A stretch of DNA of 40,159 bases, taken from the NCBI GenBank assembly GCA_050258375.1, contig JBLMYQ010000041.1, forward strand, positions 1 through 40,159. Direction: 5' to 3'. Every line of letters begins with the position of its first letter. Within the stretch, counting starts at the first letter, position 1. The notes under the pieces were generated by a model. The model worked only from the letters and a program-made list of their open reading frames with translations. It did no database searches and had not been told where the DNA came from. This document shows, piece by piece, positions 17,476 through 26,669 of the stretch. The position numbers and the translations under genes are program-made. The stretch is from JBLMYQ01 sp050258375. Lineage in GTDB: Bacteria; Bacillota; Clostridia; Acetivibrionales; UBA4821.

Positions 17476-19383
17476 GTGAAGTGCTGTAGAAATATAATTT
17501 TTGTTTTAATAGTTTTAATGGCAGTGCTGTGCTCAGGGTGCTTTAAACACGAGCAGAAGGTTCAGCAAACACAAGCCGCTAATAATGTAGAAATTCTAAA
17601 TAAAGTAGGAAATACGGCGGGTAATTTGTTGAATCGTGGATTAGTGGCGACCCAGGGAAGCTGGATATATTACAGCGATAAAGGTATATATAAAGAAAAA
17701 CTCGACGGAAAGAGTACAACAAAGATATGTGAAGATGAAGCATGGTATCTGAATGTTATAGGAGAATGGATTTATTTTGTTAATATTTCTGATGCTTACA
17801 GCTTATATAAAATTAAAACGGATGGCACTCAAAAGACCAAAATGAATTCAGAAATGACCGGTGATCTAAATGTTGTCGGAGATTGGATTTTTTATATTGA
17901 AACTCAAAGAGTACAAACAGGTGCAGGCTTAGATGACTATACGAATATCTGGAAGATGAAAACAGACGGAACCGAGAAAACAAAAATATATGATAATGCA
18001 AAAACCCGTTCAAAAGATATTATAGGAATAATAAGCAGCTTATATGCAGCTCCGAATATGCTGTATTTTAATCTTCACCAATATGAAGGCGAAGACAATG
18101 GAATCTATAAAATGGATGTAAATGGAGCAAAAATGGATTTGCTTAACGGAGAATGCTGCATATATACTAATTATGCCAGTGACTGGATATATTACAGGCA
18201 GTTTGAGAATTTCGACATTTACAAAATGAAATATGATGGTTCGGAAAGAACACAACTAAGCAAAACAAAGAAACAAAAAGTTTATAATAATTTTTCAATG
18301 AATGTATCAGGAGATTGGATATATTATTGCGAAAATGGTCTTTATAAAATGAATATAGGCAGTAATGAAGCTGTTAAAGTGAGCGAGGATGATTGCGAGC
18401 AGATAAATGTTATAGGAGATTGGATTTACTTTATTGATAAACTAAATAATAATAGGCTTTATAGAATAAAAACAGATGGCAGTGTAAGAGAAAGGGTTGA
18501 CGAAGCATCTATTGCAGAGGAGTTTACGGATGAAAATATAAAACTTAAGCTTGGCAGAGTACTGCCGGCAGGATTTGAATTTCTGAAATTTACTTCATCT
18601 GATATTGATAAAGATGGCTATCCCGAAGTAGCAGCTGCATTTGAAAAGGTTAATAAAGACGGGACAACCCAAACGCAGGTTTCTATTTTTAGATGGAATA
18701 ATAAATTAGGGAAATTCGAAGAGGATTATTATCAAATCTTAGATTCGGTTAAAAATGGTGTGGAAAATATTAAAGCTGTAGATATAGTGAGGCAAGGAGC
18801 TGGAAATTTCGTATTCATTTATGACTATGATTCAAAAAACAGCGGGATTCTTATATTAGGATATGAAAACAACGCATTTAATCAGGTCTATAATACTAAA
18901 TATAATGGCGGACTTGATATTGCCGACAGTGATAAGGACGGACTTGGCGAAGTTGTTGGAATACATCGGTTAGTTAAGCATATACAGAATCCGGTAATAT
19001 TTAAGTATTATAAATGGGCTGGAGCAAATTTAGTTGAGTTTAACAGAAGATTCGGGTATGAAAAGAAAGATGGAACAGAAGGAAGCTTTGCTCATCCGGC
19101 AAAGCCTGAGCAGGTAGTGGAAAATTATATAGAATCGTATTTTATTGACTTTAAAGATGAACTTGAAAAACTAAGTATTAATGATAAGGTAATAAGCTAT
19201 AACTTGAAAAATAATTTTACAGTTAATGCTGATGGAGGCTTGACATACTTTGCTTTTAAAGCTGCTGCAAAGCAAGGTGAAACTATTGATATCAAAGCTT
19301 TTGGAAGCAAACAAGATACTAAAGGTATAACATTTAAGCTGATAAATAAGGACGGTATATGGAGAATATTGCAGATAATGTAG
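17476..19383 (+). CDS. Lipoprotein with DUF5050-like propeller repeats, copy 1
   Basis: 635 residues. GTG start with AAAGGGGG 7 bases upstream. A lipoprotein signal peptide ends in LCSGC with Cys22 as the lipidated residue. From about residue 40 to 345 there are repeated units of some 40 residues built on the pattern xWIYYxxxxxxLYKIKTDGTxxTK, typical of DUF5050 beta-propellers. The later part has two Asp-rich DIDKDGYPEVAAAF / DSDKDGLGEVVGIH motifs like the FG-GAP/VCBS calcium loops, and a final domain of about 130 residues (VVENYIESYFIDF to the end). It is exposed on the outer face of the membrane; ligand unknown. The downstream gene is a paralogue. Confidence 0.8.
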   Translation: MKCCRNIIFVLIVLMAVLCSGCFKHEQKVQQTQAANNVEILNKVGNTAGNLLNRGLVATQGSWIYYSDKGIYKEKLDGKSTTKICEDEAWYLNVIGEWIYFVNISDAYSLYKIKTDGTQKTKMNSEMTGDLNVVGDWIFYIETQRVQTGAGLDDYTNIWKMKTDGTEKTKIYDNAKTRSKDIIGIISSLYAAPNMLYFNLHQYEGEDNGIYKMDVNGAKMDLLNGECCIYTNYASDWIYYRQFENFDIYKMKYDGSERTQLSKTKKQKVYNNFSMNVSGDWIYYCENGLYKMNIGSNEAVKVSEDDCEQINVIGDWIYFIDKLNNNRLYRIKTDGSVRERVDEASIAEEFTDENIKLKLGRVLPAGFEFLKFTSSDIDKDGYPEVAAAFEKVNKDGTTQTQVSIFRWNNKLGKFEEDYYQILDSVKNGVENIKAVDIVRQGAGNFVFIYDYDSKNSGILILGYENNAFNQVYNTKYNGGLDIADSDKDGLGEVVGIHRLVKHIQNPVIFKYYKWAGANLVEFNRRFGYEKKDGTEGSFAHPAKPEQVVENYIESYFIDFKDELEKLSINDKVISYNLKNNFTVNADGGLTYFAFKAAAKQGETIDIKAFGSKQDTKGITFKLINKDGIWRILQIM

Positions 19384-19429
19384 GAAGGGAATTATTATAT
19401 TCTTAAATAAATTAAAGGGGGTAAAAAAT

Positions 19430-21013
19430 ATGAAAACAGTAAATACGAAATATATATGGATTATTATGGTGATATGTATGGTAGCTGTTACAGGTTGCGG
19501 GAAAAAGGCTGTAACAGTACCGAATCCTAATCCGGCTATTCAAACACAAAAGGGAGATATTGTTAAGCAGCAGGTTAAAGAAACAGGTAATACACCCGGA
19601 AATATAATTAACAAGGGATTGGCGGCAGAATATGATGAATGGATATACTACAGCGACAGCGGATTATATAAAGAGAGAAAAGATGGAACCGATGTTACTA
19701 AAATCTGTGATGATGATTGCTCATATATAAATATTGCAGGAAATTGGATTTATTACTTAAACAACTTGGACAAGAATGTCTATAGGATTAAAAATGATGG
19801 AACATCAAAAATGAAAGTTATAAAGAGTAATGTTACTGAATTTACTACCTATAATAATTGGATTTATTATGTTAAAAATGATGCGGGACCGAATAATTCT
19901 GAGGAAAATGAGGTAGACGACGAATTATTTAAAATTAAGATGGATGGAACGGGAGAAGAAAAGTTATGTGAAGGATTTGGCATCTATAAAGTTGTTGTCT
20001 GGAATAATCAGATATACTATTTTAACCAAGAGATTTTAACTAAAATGGATGTAAGTGGTAAAAGTATTAAGCAGCTGAGTGATACAACAAATATTAACGA
20101 CAATACAGATGACTATGTTATAGGTGATAACAAAATTTATTATTCTGATGAAAATAATCAGAATATTTATAAAATGAATTGTGATGGCAGTGAAAGAAAA
20201 ATATTTTATAGTAAGAAAATAACAAATACAAAAGATTATAATGTATATATTGCTAATGCAGATGAAGATTCAATCTATATTGTTGAAGCTTATGAATCTA
20301 ACTTAGGATTAAAAGAGGAAAAATTATATAAAATAAATTTCAAGCTGGAAAAGCAAGAATTAGTGCCTGCTAACCATGAATTAGGATCATTATTAGGAAT
20401 TAATCTGGCAGGAGGATATATTTTCTACTATTATAATGAGGGAAAGAATGTTGAAATAACCAAGAATGATGGTACTCCTAAAAAGGCAGCAGCAAATAAA
20501 AAGATTATGACTATATTGGAAAGCTCGTTGCAAAAAGGCGAAAAAATCTCCGATGTAAAGACGATTTCGGCAGATGTAGATAATGATAATATAATAGAAA
20601 TTGCAGCAGCGGCTACAATAGAGATTTCACCTGACCAATCTGGGGGAGTAGATATAAGAGTTTTGAAGACTGATAATAATTCTAGCTATATTGAGAAATA
20701 TAGAAAACATTTAGATGTTGACCAGATTTACCAAGTGAAATGTGAAAGTATGACAAGCAAAGGAAGTAAGGAATTAGCATTTACTTGCGGATATATGCCG
20801 CATAATACATGTGTTATGGTTTTAAAATACGATAATGGTAATTATAAAGAAATATTTAATCAGAATTTCTCCTATGATGCGCAAATTCAAGATGTTGATG
20901 GAGATGGTATAAAAGAAATAGTTTCTACTCCTTCTGCTAATGAGATTGTTGCTATGCAGTATATATATAAATGGAATGGGAAGACATGGATTAGAAAAAA
21001 GCAAGTATTTTAA
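19430..21013 (+). CDS. Lipoprotein with DUF5050-like propeller repeats, copy 2
   Basis: 527 residues, ATG after AAAGGGGG. The signal peptide ends in AVTGC, so Cys23 is lipidated. The body repeats the plan of the upstream gene: a linker with GNTPGNIINKGLAAEYDEWIYYSD-like opening, several WIYY..LYKIK..DGT units up to about residue 350, then DVDNDNIIEIAAAATIE and DVDGDGIKEIVSTP calcium-loop-like motifs. The matching opening (GNTAGNLLNRGLVATQGSWIYYSD in copy 1) shows the two arose by duplication. Copy 2 lacks the final 110-130-residue domain of copy 1. Function unknown; the pair separates mutS from mutL. Confidence 0.8.
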   Translation: MKTVNTKYIWIIMVICMVAVTGCGKKAVTVPNPNPAIQTQKGDIVKQQVKETGNTPGNIINKGLAAEYDEWIYYSDSGLYKERKDGTDVTKICDDDCSYINIAGNWIYYLNNLDKNVYRIKNDGTSKMKVIKSNVTEFTTYNNWIYYVKNDAGPNNSEENEVDDELFKIKMDGTGEEKLCEGFGIYKVVVWNNQIYYFNQEILTKMDVSGKSIKQLSDTTNINDNTDDYVIGDNKIYYSDENNQNIYKMNCDGSERKIFYSKKITNTKDYNVYIANADEDSIYIVEAYESNLGLKEEKLYKINFKLEKQELVPANHELGSLLGINLAGGYIFYYYNEGKNVEITKNDGTPKKAAANKKIMTILESSLQKGEKISDVKTISADVDNDNIIEIAAAATIEISPDQSGGVDIRVLKTDNNSSYIEKYRKHLDVDQIYQVKCESMTSKGSKELAFTCGYMPHNTCVMVLKYDNGNYKEIFNQNFSYDAQIQDVDGDGIKEIVSTPSANEIVAMQYIYKWNGKTWIRKKQVF

Positions 21014-21035
21014 ATATTTCTAAGAAAGGTTATTT

Positions 21036-22907
21036 ATGGGTAAGATTATAATTCTAGATGAGAATACGGCAAACAAAATCGCAGCAGGTGAGGTGGTTGA
21101 AAGACCTGCGTCGGTGGTAAAGGAGCTTTGCGAGAACTCAATAGATGCAGGTGCAACATCAATTTCAGTTGATATAAAAAATGGAGGAATCTCATTCATA
21201 AAAATTGTAGACAATGGGTCAGGGCTGCATAAGGATGATGTGGAAATAGCATTTGAGAAGCATTCTACAAGTAAAATCAGAAGTGCAGATGACTTATTGA
21301 GCATATCTTCAATGGGATTCAGAGGAGAAGCTTTGGCAAGTATTTCCGCTGTTTCAAACTTTGAAATAACAACAAAGACTGATGATGAAAAAGAAGGAAG
21401 CAGACTTGTTGTAAATGGTGGAAAGATAGGCTCAAGGCAGGATTATGGCTGCCCGGTAGGAACTTCTGTAATTATAAAAGACCTTTTTTTTAATACACCG
21501 GCAAGATATAAATTCTTAAAAAAGGATTATACAGAAGCTGGTTATATTGAAGATGTAGTAACCATGCTGGCTTTAGGAAATCCGGGGATATCATTCAAAT
21601 TAGTTAGTAATGGTGCTATGGTACTCCAAACCCCAGGCAATAATGACCTTTTGTCTTGTGCTTACAGTATTTTCGGAAATACGGCCAAGGCAACCTTGAA
21701 AGTAAGTTGTGAGAAGGATAATATCAAAGTATCCGGATTAACAGGAAAACCGGAAACCTCGCGTTCAAATAGAAGTCAGGAAATGTTTTTTATTAATAAT
21801 AGGATGATAAAAAATAAAACAATCACTTTGGCTGTGGAAGAGGCTTATAAGACGCTATTGCAAACAGGCAAATATCCTTTTGTAATCCTAAATATATTGA
21901 TTAATCCTCAGATGATTGATATAAATGTACACCCAACAAAGCAAGAAGTAAGATTTTCTGATGAAAATCAAATATTTTCTGCCGTTTTTCATGCTGTGAA
22001 GAATGCTTTATTTAGTTCGGAAAGTCTTATTCCCGGTACAGCTGAAGAACTAGAACCTTTAAAATCCTTTTCTGATTACAGCACCAAAGATTCTTATTCA
22101 ACAATTAATACACAAACAACAAAAATGAAGCCAGGTTCTTTATTTAGGGTGGGTTTAAAAAATGAATATTCTGGCAATAATTATTCTAGTAGAAACGAAT
22201 CATACACCCAGTCTGATTATTTTAAAAAACCTGATGTGTCAATTCGTCAAAATGAATCTGTAGAGTCGTATAAAGAGGTAAATGAAGCTGAGAAAGAAAA
22301 ACGTGTTGAGATACAGGAAAACGTAACAAAATACTTTCCGTATAAAATTGTGGGCACTGCATTCTCTACATATATTATGGTTGAAATAGATGATGATTTA
22401 TATATTATTGACCAACATGCTGCGCATGAAAGGGTAATGTTTGAAAAGTTAAAAAAAGATAAAAAAGATGGGCGCCAATTATCTCAGATGCTTTTAATGC
22501 CACAAGTGTTAGAGCTTAAGCATAAGGATTTTGAATTGGTTATTAAGAATAAAGAATTGCTTACAAGTCTTGGAATTATTATTGAGGACTTTGGTAAAAA
22601 TTCAATCAAGGTAAGTGCCCTGCCATACCTGTTCAATAAAACTGATGTGGAAGAGCTTGTGCTTGACTTGATTGATGGATTGGAAGAAATAGGCGGAGAA
22701 AGGAATGAGACCGCAGACCAAAAGCTTTTATATAGAATGGCATGTAAATCTGCTGTAAAAGCAAATACATCATTAAGCAATCAAGAGATTTTTGCGCTTA
22801 TTGAATCCATGAACGACCTTGAAAATCCATATACATGTCCTCATGGAAGACCTACAGCAATAAAAATTACCAAGAGAGAATTGGAAAAGAAGTTTGGAAG
22901 AGCGTAA
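21036..22907 (+). CDS. mutL: DNA mismatch repair protein MutL
   Basis: 623 residues. The GHKL ATPase domain shows ANKIAAGEVVERPASVVKEL with Glu30 and Asn34 (ENSIDAG), DNGSG, and GFRGEALASISAVS. The DINVHPTKQEVRF block ends the N-terminal half at about residue 315. A linker rich in Ser, Tyr and Asn spans about 335-420. The C-terminal dimerisation domain carries the latent endonuclease motif DQHAAHERVMFE from Asp459, so this is the nicking type used by bacteria without MutH. The C-terminal CPHGRPTAIKIT is also typical. It lies 22 bp after the second lipoprotein gene. Confidence 0.96.
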   Translation: MGKIIILDENTANKIAAGEVVERPASVVKELCENSIDAGATSISVDIKNGGISFIKIVDNGSGLHKDDVEIAFEKHSTSKIRSADDLLSISSMGFRGEALASISAVSNFEITTKTDDEKEGSRLVVNGGKIGSRQDYGCPVGTSVIIKDLFFNTPARYKFLKKDYTEAGYIEDVVTMLALGNPGISFKLVSNGAMVLQTPGNNDLLSCAYSIFGNTAKATLKVSCEKDNIKVSGLTGKPETSRSNRSQEMFFINNRMIKNKTITLAVEEAYKTLLQTGKYPFVILNILINPQMIDINVHPTKQEVRFSDENQIFSAVFHAVKNALFSSESLIPGTAEELEPLKSFSDYSTKDSYSTINTQTTKMKPGSLFRVGLKNEYSGNNYSSRNESYTQSDYFKKPDVSIRQNESVESYKEVNEAEKEKRVEIQENVTKYFPYKIVGTAFSTYIMVEIDDDLYIIDQHAAHERVMFEKLKKDKKDGRQLSQMLLMPQVLELKHKDFELVIKNKELLTSLGIIIEDFGKNSIKVSALPYLFNKTDVEELVLDLIDGLEEIGGERNETADQKLLYRMACKSAVKANTSLSNQEIFALIESMNDLENPYTCPHGRPTAIKITKRELEKKFGRA

Positions 22908-22949
22908 CGCACATATGCCTCTAGCTATGGTGCAAATGTCTGAAAACAG

Positions 22950-23061
22950 ACCCTCCTATCCTCCCTTAAAAAGGGAGCGAATAGTAGGTGCTTAAAGTAA
23001 AAACAAAGATTGAACCTCAAAAAATTGCTATTCACTCCCTCAGTAGGGAGGATAGGAGGGT
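22950..23061. mobile_element. 112-bp MITE-like inverted-repeat element
   Basis: Bases 22950-22966 pair perfectly with 23045-23061 (17 bp). The next inner 13-base blocks, AGGGAGCGAATAG (22972-22984) and CTATTCACTCCCT (23028-23040), match at 12 of 13. Each arm is itself a small palindrome (CTCCCTT / AAGGGAG on the left, CTCCCT / AGGGAG on the right). The 43-bp centre is AT-rich and non-coding. It fills the mutL-miaA gap, and the miaA ribosome binding site lies directly at its right edge. Confidence 0.7.
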
Positions 23062-23077
23062 TTAAGGGGGTATATGC

Positions 23078-24013
23078 ATGAATAAAGTTTTAGTAATTCT
23101 AGGTCCTACGGCTGTTGGCAAGACTAACTTGTCAATTGAGCTTGCGAAGAGGGTTAATGGTGAAATAATTTCTGCGGATTCAATGCAGATATATAAATAC
23201 ATGGATATTGGAACAGCAAAACCTAACCTTGAAGAAATGCAAGGAATAAAACATTACCTGATTGATACCTTGGAGCCGAATGAAGAATGTAATGTCGCAA
23301 AATATAAAGAAATGGCTGAAAAATGTATAGAAGAAATTTTAAATAAAAACAAGATGCCGTTAATTGTCGGGGGGACTGGGTTGTATGTAAATTCGGTTGT
23401 AGACAATATTGAATTTACTGAAACTCTAACAGATTGGAATTACAGAACCAAGTTGGAAGAGAAAGCCGGGATTGAAGGAACCGATATTTTATACAAAGAG
23501 CTTGAGAAAGTAGATTTTGAAGCAGCAGAAAAAATTCATCCAAATGATTTAAGAAGAATAATCAGGGCACTTGAGGTATATCACTCCACAGGTATTCCCA
23601 TTAGTTGCCATAATAAAGTATCAAAGCAAAATCTCCCAAAGTATGATTTTGCCATGATAGGCTTAAATACGGAACGGGAAGTTTTATATAAAAGAATTGA
23701 TCTTAGAGTTGATGAGATGTTTAAGCGCGGGCTGGTTGATGAAGTAAAAAAATTGATAGAAATAGGAATCTCTTCTAAAAACACTTCTATGCAGGGACTT
23801 GGTTATAAAGAGGTAGTGGATTACCTGGAGGGAAGGGCTTTACTCAATGAAGCAGTTGAAATTATTAAGATGAACTCCAGAAGATATGCAAAAAGGCAGC
23901 TTACTTGGTTTAGAAGAGATAAAAGAATTCAATGGTTTGATATTAATGAAGGAATGGAAAATATTATAAAAAAAATACTTATTTATCTTGAAGCAAAGGA
24001 TTTTTTTATATAA
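23078..24013 (+). CDS. miaA: tRNA dimethylallyltransferase
   Basis: 311 residues, full length. It transfers dimethylallyl from DMAPP to adenosine 37 of tRNAs reading UNN codons, the substrate of MiaB. The P-loop GPTAVGKT is at residues 9-16, followed by ISADSMQIYKYMDIGTAKP, HYLIDTLEP, IVGGTGLYV, HPNDLRRIIRALEVY and the MQGLGYKEV / KRQLTWFRRD blocks, all in family order. The start ATG at 23078 has AAGGGGG 7 bases upstream, lying at the edge of the preceding repeat element. hfq follows 35 bp later, the classic miaA-hfq order. Confidence 0.96.
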   Translation: MNKVLVILGPTAVGKTNLSIELAKRVNGEIISADSMQIYKYMDIGTAKPNLEEMQGIKHYLIDTLEPNEECNVAKYKEMAEKCIEEILNKNKMPLIVGGTGLYVNSVVDNIEFTETLTDWNYRTKLEEKAGIEGTDILYKELEKVDFEAAEKIHPNDLRRIIRALEVYHSTGIPISCHNKVSKQNLPKYDFAMIGLNTEREVLYKRIDLRVDEMFKRGLVDEVKKLIEIGISSKNTSMQGLGYKEVVDYLEGRALLNEAVEIIKMNSRRYAKRQLTWFRRDKRIQWFDINEGMENIIKKILIYLEAKDFFI

Positions 24014-24048
24014 AATAGTCATAACATTAAATAGTGGGAGGACTTGTG

Positions 24049-24306
24049 ATGAATAAGAGCGGAATTAATTTGCAAGATGTATTTTTAAATCAAGTAAGGA
24101 AGGAGCATGCTGCTGTTACAATATATCTGACAAATGGTTTTCAATTAAAAGGGATGGTAAGAGGCTTTGATAATTTTACTGTAATACTTGATGCAGATGG
24201 AAGGCAGCAAATGGTGTACAAGCATGCAATTTCAACAATCAGTCCTGTTAAACCTATTAACATTTTATTATCAAATGATAATAATAAGCAGGATGTGAAT
24301 GCATAA
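24049..24306 (+). CDS. hfq: RNA chaperone Hfq
   Basis: 85 residues. It forms a hexameric ring that binds small RNAs and mRNAs. The Sm1 motif (VTIYLTNGFQLKGMVRGFDNFTVIL region, residues 22-46) and the Sm2 motif (VYKHAISTI, residues 55-63) are intact, and NLQDVFLNQVRKE is the usual N-terminal helix. The C-terminal tail is short, as in firmicute Hfq. ATG 24049 is set by GGGAGGA at 24036-24042; the GTG at 24034 would overlap that site. Confidence 0.96.
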   Translation: MNKSGINLQDVFLNQVRKEHAAVTIYLTNGFQLKGMVRGFDNFTVILDADGRQQMVYKHAISTISPVKPINILLSNDNNKQDVNA

Positions 24307-24325
24307 ATAAGTGAGTACAAAAAAT

Positions 24326-24361
24326 ATAGGGGACATTCCTTAGGATAGGTTTGTCCTCTAT
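24326..24361 (+). terminator. Hairpin after hfq
   Basis: Bases 24326-24335 (ATAGGGGACA) pair with TTGTCCTCTAT at 24351-24361. No T-run follows directly, so it may stabilise the hfq mRNA rather than terminate. Confidence 0.35.
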
Positions 24362-24402
24362 GCTTAAAAGCAAGCTTTTGTGAATTGGTGGGGGTCAGGC
24401 AA

Positions 24403-25953
24403 ATGGAAGAAGGAATCAAAAGAAGAAGAGTCAAGGCGAAGCCCATGAAAAAGCTTAAGTGGGGCAGATTGCTTATTATATTGGCTGGATTATTTTATTT
24501 TGTTATTTTTATAAATGCTTTTTTTGGTCAGCAGGTAAAAACATATATAGTTACCTATGGTAAGCTTGAAGAAGCTGATAATTCTTATGGTTTTGTTGTT
24601 AGGAATGAGAAAATAATTAACAGCAATATTTCGGGTGTATTGAAGCCCATTAAGCAAGAGGGCGAGCGAATTAGTAAGGGGACTATTGTTGCAAGCATAT
24701 TGAATGATTCGGCTAATGAAGCTGAAAAGAAAATAGCTGATATTGATGATAGGATACAACGTGTTATAAGAGAAAACGAAAAAAGCAGTACCTATGCAAA
24801 GCTTGATTTTTCCGGAGATATTAAAAAAATAGATGCTGATACTGAAAAGAAAATTTTTGAGTTGACTAGACTTGATAGAGAAAAAAATTTTGAGCAGGTT
24901 GGAGAAATAAAAGAATTAATCAATGAAAACATCAGAAAAAAAGCTGAAATTTCAGGTGAGCTTGGTCAATCAAGCCAATATGTAAGAAATCTTATAAATG
25001 AGAAGAAGACTTTGCAAAATAATATGATGGCAATGAAACATAATATTGTTTCTGAATACCCCGGTGTTGTCTCTTACACGAGTGATGGACTTGAAAATGT
25101 TCTTATTCCTCAGACTTTAAAAACACTGACAATAACCGGATTGGAAGAAATAACAAATAAAATAGATAGTGATAAGATGGAAAAATCCAATGTTGTAAGG
25201 GTTGTTGATAATTTCAAATGCTATATCTGTGCTGTGGTTTCTAATAAAGAAAGGATACCTAAAATAAAGATTGCTGATGATGTATGGTTGAGATTTTCAG
25301 GTGAGGGTGAAGAATTAATACCTGCTGTCATAAATAATATTAGTATAGAAAAGGATGGTAGGGCACTTATCACTTTTAGTATAACGAATAATGTTGAAAA
25401 TTTAATTGGTTATAGAAAGGTTAACTTTGATATAGTTTGGTCATCATCAAAGGGGTTAAAGGTTCCGATTACAGCTGTAAAAAAAGAAAAATTTATAAAT
25501 GTTGGATTTGATGACAAGCAAAAAATCAATCAAATCAAAGAAGGAGATAAAGTTAAAATTTCAGGATGCGGTGATAAACCTATTTCTGGTGCTGTATATG
25601 ATATCTCCAAAAATGATGCAGGAGGATACAATATAGATTTTATTCTTTTGGAAGACGCTAAAGAATTGGTTGCCGGAAATCAAGTTAATATACAAATTGA
25701 TTGGTTTGGAGTTAAGAATGCTGATTTGCCGCAAAGCTTTTCAGGTACCTGTCTTGAAAAAGAGGGGGTAATGGCAGCAAATACAAGTTATGCAGACTTT
25801 GAGGAAGTAAAGGTTATAAAAAGAGATAAAGAATACGCTATTGTAAATGAAGCTGCTTCTAAATTCGATAAGGGAATAACTCTATATGAAGAAATATTAT
25901 TAAATGCTTCAAATATAGAGGAAGGAAGGCAGATAAGAAAATGGGACCTATAA
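24403..25953 (+). CDS. HlyD-like single-pass membrane protein next to division genes
   Basis: 516 residues. A basic cytoplasmic start (KRRRVKAKPMKKLKWGR) precedes one TM helix at about residues 23-42 (LLIILAGLFYFVIFINAFF). The outside part begins with a barrel-sandwich half (YGFVVRNEKIINSNISGVLKPIKQEGERISKGTIVASI pattern). A coiled-coil hairpin of about 110 residues follows, then the second half-lipoyl segment (VSEYPGVVSYTSDGLE) and beta domains. This is the adaptor layout of HlyD, but no transporter gene is adjacent; instead yggS-sepF-ylmG-divIVA follow, and its stop overlaps yggS by 13 bp. A role at the septum or envelope is inferred from context. ATG 24403 is chosen by the GGTGGGGG site. 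Confidence 0.75.
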   Translation: MEEGIKRRRVKAKPMKKLKWGRLLIILAGLFYFVIFINAFFGQQVKTYIVTYGKLEEADNSYGFVVRNEKIINSNISGVLKPIKQEGERISKGTIVASILNDSANEAEKKIADIDDRIQRVIRENEKSSTYAKLDFSGDIKKIDADTEKKIFELTRLDREKNFEQVGEIKELINENIRKKAEISGELGQSSQYVRNLINEKKTLQNNMMAMKHNIVSEYPGVVSYTSDGLENVLIPQTLKTLTITGLEEITNKIDSDKMEKSNVVRVVDNFKCYICAVVSNKERIPKIKIADDVWLRFSGEGEELIPAVINNISIEKDGRALITFSITNNVENLIGYRKVNFDIVWSSSKGLKVPITAVKKEKFINVGFDDKQKINQIKEGDKVKISGCGDKPISGAVYDISKNDAGGYNIDFILLEDAKELVAGNQVNIQIDWFGVKNADLPQSFSGTCLEKEGVMAANTSYADFEEVKVIKRDKEYAIVNEAASKFDKGITLYEEILLNASNIEEGRQIRKWDL

Positions 25954-26639
25954 CTGAGAGGCTGCGTGAAAGACTGGATGATATTAATGCCAGAATTGAT
26001 ACTGCAGCAAAAAAGTCAGGGAGAAATGGCAAGGACATTAAGCTTATTGGTGTATCAAAGAAAGCAGCTATTGATGTAATCAAAGGTGCTTTTGATTTGG
26101 GCTTGGAGGAATTTGCTGAAAGCAGGGTTCAAGAATTTATTCCAAAGCAGGAAGCTCTGCCTTTAGCTAAGTGGCATTTTATTGGAAGGCTTCAAACAAA
26201 CAAGGTTAAATATATAATAGATAAAGTTGAAATGATTCATTCTCTTGATAGTATTAAGCTTGCAGAGGAAATAAATAGGCAGGCTAAAAACAAAGGGCTG
26301 AAAGTAAAGGTGCTCGCAGAGATAAATATAAGCGGCGAAAGCTCAAAAACAGGGATTGAGCCTAAGCAGTGTGAAAATTTTTTGAGAAAAATTTCACAGT
26401 ACGAAAATTTAGATGTTAAAGGTCTGATGACGATAGCCCCTTTTACCCAAAATAGGCAAGAAATCAGGTCTGTTTTTGGTAATTTATATAAATTATTTGT
26501 TGACATTGCAGAAAAAGAAATCCATAATATATATATGGAATATTTATCCGCAGGAATGACTAATGACTTTGAGCTTGCAATAGAAGAAGGGGTTAATATA
26601 GTCAGAATTGGAACGGGGATATTCGGAACAAATTATTAA
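25941..26639 (+). CDS. ylmE: YggS/YlmE-type pyridoxal phosphate homeostasis protein
   Basis: 232 residues, an alanine-racemase-fold protein without known catalysis that binds PLP and keeps its level steady. The PLP lysine is in LIGVSKKAAI. WHFIGRLQTNKVKYI, VLAEINISGESSKTGI, GLMTIAPF and LSAGMTNDFELAIEEGVNIVRIGTGIFG are the family blocks. Odd: the usual FGENRVQE motif reads FAESRVQE, with Ser replacing Asn. It overlaps the HlyD-like gene upstream and precedes sepF, the standard ylm order. Confidence 0.93.
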   Translation: MGPITERLRERLDDINARIDTAAKKSGRNGKDIKLIGVSKKAAIDVIKGAFDLGLEEFAESRVQEFIPKQEALPLAKWHFIGRLQTNKVKYIIDKVEMIHSLDSIKLAEEINRQAKNKGLKVKVLAEINISGESSKTGIEPKQCENFLRKISQYENLDVKGLMTIAPFTQNRQEIRSVFGNLYKLFVDIAEKEIHNIYMEYLSAGMTNDFELAIEEGVNIVRIGTGIFGTNY

Positions 26640-26669
26640 TTTTTTAAAACTAATGAGGAGGGTTTCCTA

